Assembly (NCBI RefSeq): GCF_018271975.1
Contig: NZ_JAGUCN010000005.1
Span: forward strand, 124,001 to 188,000
DNA: 64,000 nt
Direction: 5' to 3'
DNA from: Carboxylicivirga mesophila
Lineage (GTDB): Bacteria; Bacteroidota; Bacteroidia; Bacteroidales; Marinilabiliaceae
The notes under the pieces are model-generated. The model saw only the letters and a list, made by a program, of their open reading frames with translations. It was not told the origin of the DNA and did not search any database. Positions 60,298-64,000 of the stretch are shown here, piece after piece (position 1 is the first letter of the stretch; the number at the start of each line of letters is the position of its first letter). Made by a program: the position numbers and the translations under genes.

Positions 60298-62436
60298 TTA
60301 CAAAAAATCGTCGAAATACCTTGTTACTTTTTCCATGAGATGAATACGATCCCGGCCAATTACATTATGCTCGTGGCGAGGATATGCGAAGTAATCTATT
60401 TGAACCCTATTCTTAACACATTCGCGCACAAATGACAAACTATGCTGCCAAACCACAACCGGATCGATAGCCCCATGAACAACCAACAAACGCCCTTCAA
60501 TGTTAGTTACTTTACCATTTAAATTGGCCAGTTCATAACCTTCCGGATTTTCCTGTGGCGTATCCATATAGCGCTCGCCATACATAATTTCGTAGTATTT
60601 CCAGTCGATAACCGGTCCACCAGCTACTCCCACCTTAAATACCTCAGGGTGCTGAGTCATCATTGATATAGTCATGAAACCTCCATAGCTCCAACCATGC
60701 ACGCCGATACGCTCTGTATCAACATATGGTAATGATTTCAAATACTCAATGCCCTGCATTTGATCTTCCACTTCCAGCTGCCCCAATTGGCGATGAATAG
60801 CCTGCGCAAACACCTTTCCTTTGTTGGCCGTTCCTCGATTATCCAGAGTAAATGCAATGTATCCTTTCTGAGCCATATATAATTGCCATCCGCGGGCACC
60901 AGCCAACCAACGATTCTGAACCATTTGCGAATGCGGTCCACCATACACGTATACGATGACCGGATACTTTTTAGCCGGATCAAATCCAACAGGCAATACC
61001 ATTCGTGCATCCAGTTCAAACTGTTCATCCTTGGTTTTTAATTTAATCAACTCAACCTTGCCTGTTTCAATATCTTTATACGGATTATCTACAACTTGTA
61101 ATGTTTTGATTAAACGTCCTTGCGTATCCTTCAGATTAGTTTTAGAAGGCACATTAAGCGAGGAAAAGGTGGTAATGGCATAACGCCCATCCTTACTTAT
61201 TTTTGCACGATGAACACCTCGCTCACTTGTTATGCGCGTCATCTTACCCGAGGATAAACTCACCTTGTAAATATGACGCTCTAAAGCCTCTTCTTTAGTT
61301 GATTCGATAAAAATATTTTTAGCGGCAGCATCAAATCCAAGTACATTGGTTACTTCCCAGTTGCCTTTGGTCAATTGCTTTTTAAGTTTTCCATCGAGGC
61401 TGTAGATGTATAAATGATTATAACCATCTTTCATCGATTGCCAGATGAACTCGCCTTTGCGCTTAGGAATAAATAATGCAGGGTGCTGTGGTTCGGTCCA
61501 TTTATCATCCTTCTCTTCAAACAATGTAGCCACCAATTCACCCGTTGCAGCACTATACTTTTTAAGCTGCATATGATTTTGCTCCCTGTTCAGTTCGGCT
61601 ATGAGTATAAACTGGTTATCAGGTGTCCAGCAAACATTGGTAAAGAAGCGATCATAAGGAGCACCAGTGTTTAAGTAGGTGGTTTCTTTGGTAGCCAGAT
61701 TGTAAACCCCCACAGTCACCTGATGGCTGCTCATACCGGCCATGGGGTATTTAATGTTCTCCAACTTAGCCACTCGCTCATCAACATTAACAAGCGGATA
61801 GTCACTGACCATTGAGTTATCTTCGCGATAAAAAGCCAGCGAACCACCATCAGGTGACCAAAATGTTCCCTTATTAATACCGAATTCATTGCGATGCACA
61901 GTATGACCAAAAATCACATCGTCACCATCTTTTCCGGCCACAAACACCGGCTCCTCATTAGTTGATTGTATAAATAAATCATTTCCTACAGTGTAGGCCA
62001 CCTGAGCGTTATCTTTGTTCAAGTCAAAGTTTTGCCCTTCCTTGACTCTTCCTACGAACATGGTTATTTGGCCTTCGCTTTGATCGATCGTAAAGAAACC
62101 ACTGTTTGCTGTGAACGAAAAAGACGAGGCCGTTTCCCATTTCAATGCCGGCAACCGTTTCAATTCAGGATACTCTTCTAGCCTTAGGATGTTATTAAGC
62201 CAATTTAAATCAAACAGAAACGATGCTTTCTCATCTTTTATTCCCTGTACCATCACCGAATCATTTCGCTGAATGACCAGCTGGTTCATGTCTCCCCTAA
62301 AACTAACATTTAAAGCTCTTGGGTAATAGTTGTATACTGTTTTTCCTCCATAAATCACATCTTCCAGCGATAGTTGTCCATTGGCTGAATACAAAGTAAG
62401 TATGGCCAGCAATAAGATTAAGATTTGTCTCTTCAT
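60298..62436 (-). CDS. Dipeptidyl peptidase IV-like serine peptidase (S9 family)
   Basis: 712 aa, signal peptide 1-20. An eight-bladed propeller domain (about 40-450, with FYREDNSMVSDYP, the S9B substrate-site motif) precedes an alpha/beta hydrolase domain (about 455-712). The catalytic triad is Ser583 in HGWSYGGFM, Asp658 in GAIDPVV and His690 in RHEHNVIG. It removes N-terminal X-Pro (or similar) dipeptides from peptides in the periplasm. It is monocistronic, with its own terminator, and divergent from the second small secreted protein gene. Confidence 0.94.
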   Translation of the reverse strand: MKRQILILLLAILTLYSANGQLSLEDVIYGGKTVYNYYPRALNVSFRGDMNQLVIQRNDSVMVQGIKDEKASFLFDLNWLNNILRLEEYPELKRLPALKWETASSFSFTANSGFFTIDQSEGQITMFVGRVKEGQNFDLNKDNAQVAYTVGNDLFIQSTNEEPVFVAGKDGDDVIFGHTVHRNEFGINKGTFWSPDGGSLAFYREDNSMVSDYPLVNVDERVAKLENIKYPMAGMSSHQVTVGVYNLATKETTYLNTGAPYDRFFTNVCWTPDNQFILIAELNREQNHMQLKKYSAATGELVATLFEEKDDKWTEPQHPALFIPKRKGEFIWQSMKDGYNHLYIYSLDGKLKKQLTKGNWEVTNVLGFDAAAKNIFIESTKEEALERHIYKVSLSSGKMTRITSERGVHRAKISKDGRYAITTFSSLNVPSKTNLKDTQGRLIKTLQVVDNPYKDIETGKVELIKLKTKDEQFELDARMVLPVGFDPAKKYPVIVYVYGGPHSQMVQNRWLAGARGWQLYMAQKGYIAFTLDNRGTANKGKVFAQAIHRQLGQLEVEDQMQGIEYLKSLPYVDTERIGVHGWSYGGFMTISMMTQHPEVFKVGVAGGPVIDWKYYEIMYGERYMDTPQENPEGYELANLNGKVTNIEGRLLVVHGAIDPVVVWQHSLSFVRECVKNRVQIDYFAYPRHEHNVIGRDRIHLMEKVTRYFDDFL

Positions 62437-62733
62437 CAGATATATTTTAAATTACTAGATTACATTTTTCTACTCCAACAACGCAATAATATCGTCGCAA
62501 TTAAAGTTATCAATCAAGTGCATAATTGGTAAAATATTGTCATCTAAACAATGAGAAAAGTAATTAGTTTGAACTTTAATGTGCGTTAAATGCATATGTT
62601 ACAAACCAAAGACATAGTTTAGACACATTAAGTTTTTTTATTTTTTTTGCACTATCAAACCTAATAATTGACAACTTTTGAATATCTTTCTGAAAATTTT
62701 GAACCTGTAAAATCTCGATAAAGCACTAATAAA
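62437..62733. other. Divergent gap between DPP IV and a small secreted protein gene
   Basis: AT-rich 297-bp stretch with runs of A and T (for example around 62633-62649). No open frame and no full promoter consensus was recognised, although both flanking genes start here. Confidence 0.5.
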
Positions 62734-63171
62734 ATGAAAAAGCACTCAATTATTTTCTTGCTATTGGCAATTATGGCTTTATTCTCTCCTCTGAAACTAA
62801 ACTCACAAGAAGATGTGTTATTTAACAATTGTATTAACCAGCTTAAATCGCCATTTGTAGCCAGTGGTCAGCCTTTCAGAGCATTTTTAACAGGTAGTGA
62901 AGTCGCAGAATTCCATACAACTTTTTTCTCAGGAAGCATGTACCGTGTTGTAGCGTGCAGTCATGAGGATAATAATATTCTCTTCTCTATATACGACAAA
63001 GAGCGAAACCTGTTATTTTCAAATGAACAATTTGAAGCAGCCGGTTCATGGGACTTTAAAATTGAAGGCTCGGTTGAATGCATAGTTGAGGCGCGTTTAA
63101 ATCCTGAAAAATCAACTTCTGGCATTGCCATGTTAATGATTGGATTCAAAAGCTTAGATGCATTCAATTAA
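62734..63171 (+). CDS. Small secreted protein, family member 2 (TFFSG/WDFK)
   Basis: 145 aa with a signal peptide to about residue 25 (LNSQ). The mature domain carries TTFFSGSMYRVVACS, FSIYDKERNLLFSN, WDFKIEGS and IVEARLNPEKSTSGIAMLMIGF, in the same order as in the 147-aa protein at 45206-45649. It lacks that protein's Lys tail. It is followed 73 nt later by a TerB-like gene on the same strand. No known family comes to mind; a small periplasmic or secreted beta protein is likely. Confidence 0.75.
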   Translation: MKKHSIIFLLLAIMALFSPLKLNSQEDVLFNNCINQLKSPFVASGQPFRAFLTGSEVAEFHTTFFSGSMYRVVACSHEDNNILFSIYDKERNLLFSNEQFEAAGSWDFKIEGSVECIVEARLNPEKSTSGIAMLMIGFKSLDAFN

Positions 63172-63244
63172 TCATCAAAAAGCCCCACTGACAGATAAAG
63201 GAATTTAATACACCTACCTCACAGAGGTAACCTGAATATGCAGT

Positions 63245-64000
63245 ATGAGCGAAGAAATATTAAAAGCCCTGATACAGCTGTTTGCGCTCATTGCATTTCC
63301 CAGAACTGAAATAAAATCACGAAGAATAATTGTTAAGTCGTTTTTAAATCAACAACTTAACAGCCGTCTCGTAGAAGATTACCTGCAATTATTCGACAAG
63401 CTGCAAGGCGAACATGAGCAGCGCCTATCCGACAAAGATAAATTCTACAAACGTCATGCAGCCAGCTCTGTAAAAGTACTTAAGATTGCCACAGGTATCA
63501 ACGAAGCGCTTACCTATTACCAGAAACTTATTGTTCTGATTCAGCTGATAGAGTTTTTGAACATTGATGTAGGTATGAGTGATTACGAGCGTGAGTTTAT
63601 TGAAACAGTTGCACTCACCTTTAATATCCCACAAGACGAATATCAGTCAATCATATCTTTTGTTACAAGTTCGTTTAACGAAGTGCCCGATGCCAATAAT
63701 GTATTAATTGTTGACAGCATACCCCGTTACGAATCAACAGCTTTCAAACATTTGTTCTGGGAAAACCTGAAAGGCGAATTACGTGTTATTCATTTAAAGT
63801 CAGTCAACCTATTCGCGTTCCGTTTTAATGGCAACATGGACCTGAGCATGAACGGGCAGCTGATAAACGAAGGACGAGTTCAGATTCTCAACCCAGGTAG
63901 TTCGCTCCGAAACAAGCTGATCGATACCATATTTTACAGCGATATTTTCAGTCAGTTTATTACTGACAGCACTGAAAATGCTGTTGATTTCAGATGCGTA
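63245..64000 (+). CDS. Large protein with TerB-like N-terminus (3' end outside the window)
   Basis: 252 codons open to the window edge. The N-terminal 150 residues are helical: MSEEILKALIQLFALIA, VKSFLNQQLNSRLVEDYLQLFDKL, KIATGINEALTYYQKLIVLIQLIEFLN and the acidic SDYEREFIETVALTFNIPQDEY, which resembles the TerB/DnaJ-associated acidic helical domain. A beta-rich part follows. I recall similar N-termini on large Bacteroidota proteins with a downstream ABC ATPase domain, but that part is not visible here. The ATG at 63245 is the first in frame. Confidence 0.55.
   Translation, partial: MSEEILKALIQLFALIAFPRTEIKSRRIIVKSFLNQQLNSRLVEDYLQLFDKLQGEHEQRLSDKDKFYKRHAASSVKVLKIATGINEALTYYQKLIVLIQLIEFLNIDVGMSDYEREFIETVALTFNIPQDEYQSIISFVTSSFNEVPDANNVLIVDSIPRYESTAFKHLFWENLKGELRVIHLKSVNLFAFRFNGNMDLSMNGQLINEGRVQILNPGSSLRNKLIDTIFYSDIFSQFITDSTENAVDFRCV

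Noticed and set aside
1-64000. tRNA, rRNA, CRISPR and insertion-sequence scan
   Set aside because: No tRNA-like TTCGA arms with cloverleaf context, no regularly spaced repeats, and no transposase motifs or terminal inverted repeats were seen in the intergenic regions; very divergent elements could be missed by eye.

Overview
The window reads as a chromosomal segment of an AT-rich member of the Bacteroidota, most likely a Bacteroidales/Marinilabiliales-type fermenter. The basis is a SusC/SusD pair, type IX secretion (T9SS) C-terminal domains, promoters of the Bacteroidota type (TTTG ... TAnnTTTG), many SPII lipoproteins, a PPi-type phosphofructokinase and a citrate lyase operon. No rRNA, tRNA, CRISPR array, insertion sequence or prophage was seen. 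Gene order is compact and no gene looks broken apart from the two cut by the window ends.

Layout. (1) 411-17414: a polysaccharide utilisation locus (PUL). Its minus-strand genes, in order of transcription, are SusC, SusD, a T9SS-exported putative glycan-binding protein, a T9SS-exported GH144-type enzyme, a GH3 beta-glucosidase lipoprotein, a second GH144-type lipoprotein and a GH97 lipoprotein. A membrane-spanning propeller/Y_Y_Y/LuxR regulator is transcribed divergently from SusC. GH144 plus GH3 points to beta-1,2-glucan as the likely substrate. (2) 17501-23466: a Crp/Fnr regulator, a GH2 beta-mannosidase, a sulfatase and its adjacent AraC regulator. (3) 23911-36523: a tandem-FKBP lipoprotein, a methyltransferase with a DksA-type zinc-finger protein, a 1495-residue exported protein of unknown function behind prmA, a TapB/DUF3108-like protein, a hybrid sensor kinase without receiver, and rsmE overlapping an MtfA-like peptidase. 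(4) 36525-42170: an Rrf2 regulator, two divergent phosphofructokinases that both carry PPi-type signatures, a family 2 glycosyltransferase, and an ECF sigma factor with a tiny downstream ORF. (5) 42369-53647: uvrA, a secreted small protein with a lipoprotein partner, a dihydroorotate-dehydrogenase-like protein, yggS, the serC-serA-DUF1015 serine cluster, and gcvT. (6) 53903-59974: an Hpt-STAS pair and the citDEF-citXG-citC citrate lyase operon. (7) 60298-64000: a dipeptidyl peptidase IV-like enzyme, a paralogue of the small secreted protein, and the start of a TerB-like protein running off the end.

How the genes work together. The PUL encodes a surface-to-periplasm route: binding by SusD and the T9SS-exported accessory protein, outer endo-cleavage by the T9SS GH144, import by SusC, and trimming by the lipoprotein GH144, GH3 and GH97. 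Strong hairpins lie between the PUL modules and could set different expression levels. The serine genes and gcvT link to one-carbon metabolism. Citrate lyase has all its subunits and maturation enzymes but no transporter nearby.

The most unusual points are: a Cys-rich PPCCP domain shared by the SusE-position protein and the GH144 enzyme; a SerA with Lys in place of the family's catalytic His; two adjacent PPi-type phosphofructokinases; the very large unknown protein behind prmA; a new-looking family of small secreted proteins present twice; and an isolated Hpt-STAS pair. All assignments come from reading the sequence and remembered family motifs; no database search was run.
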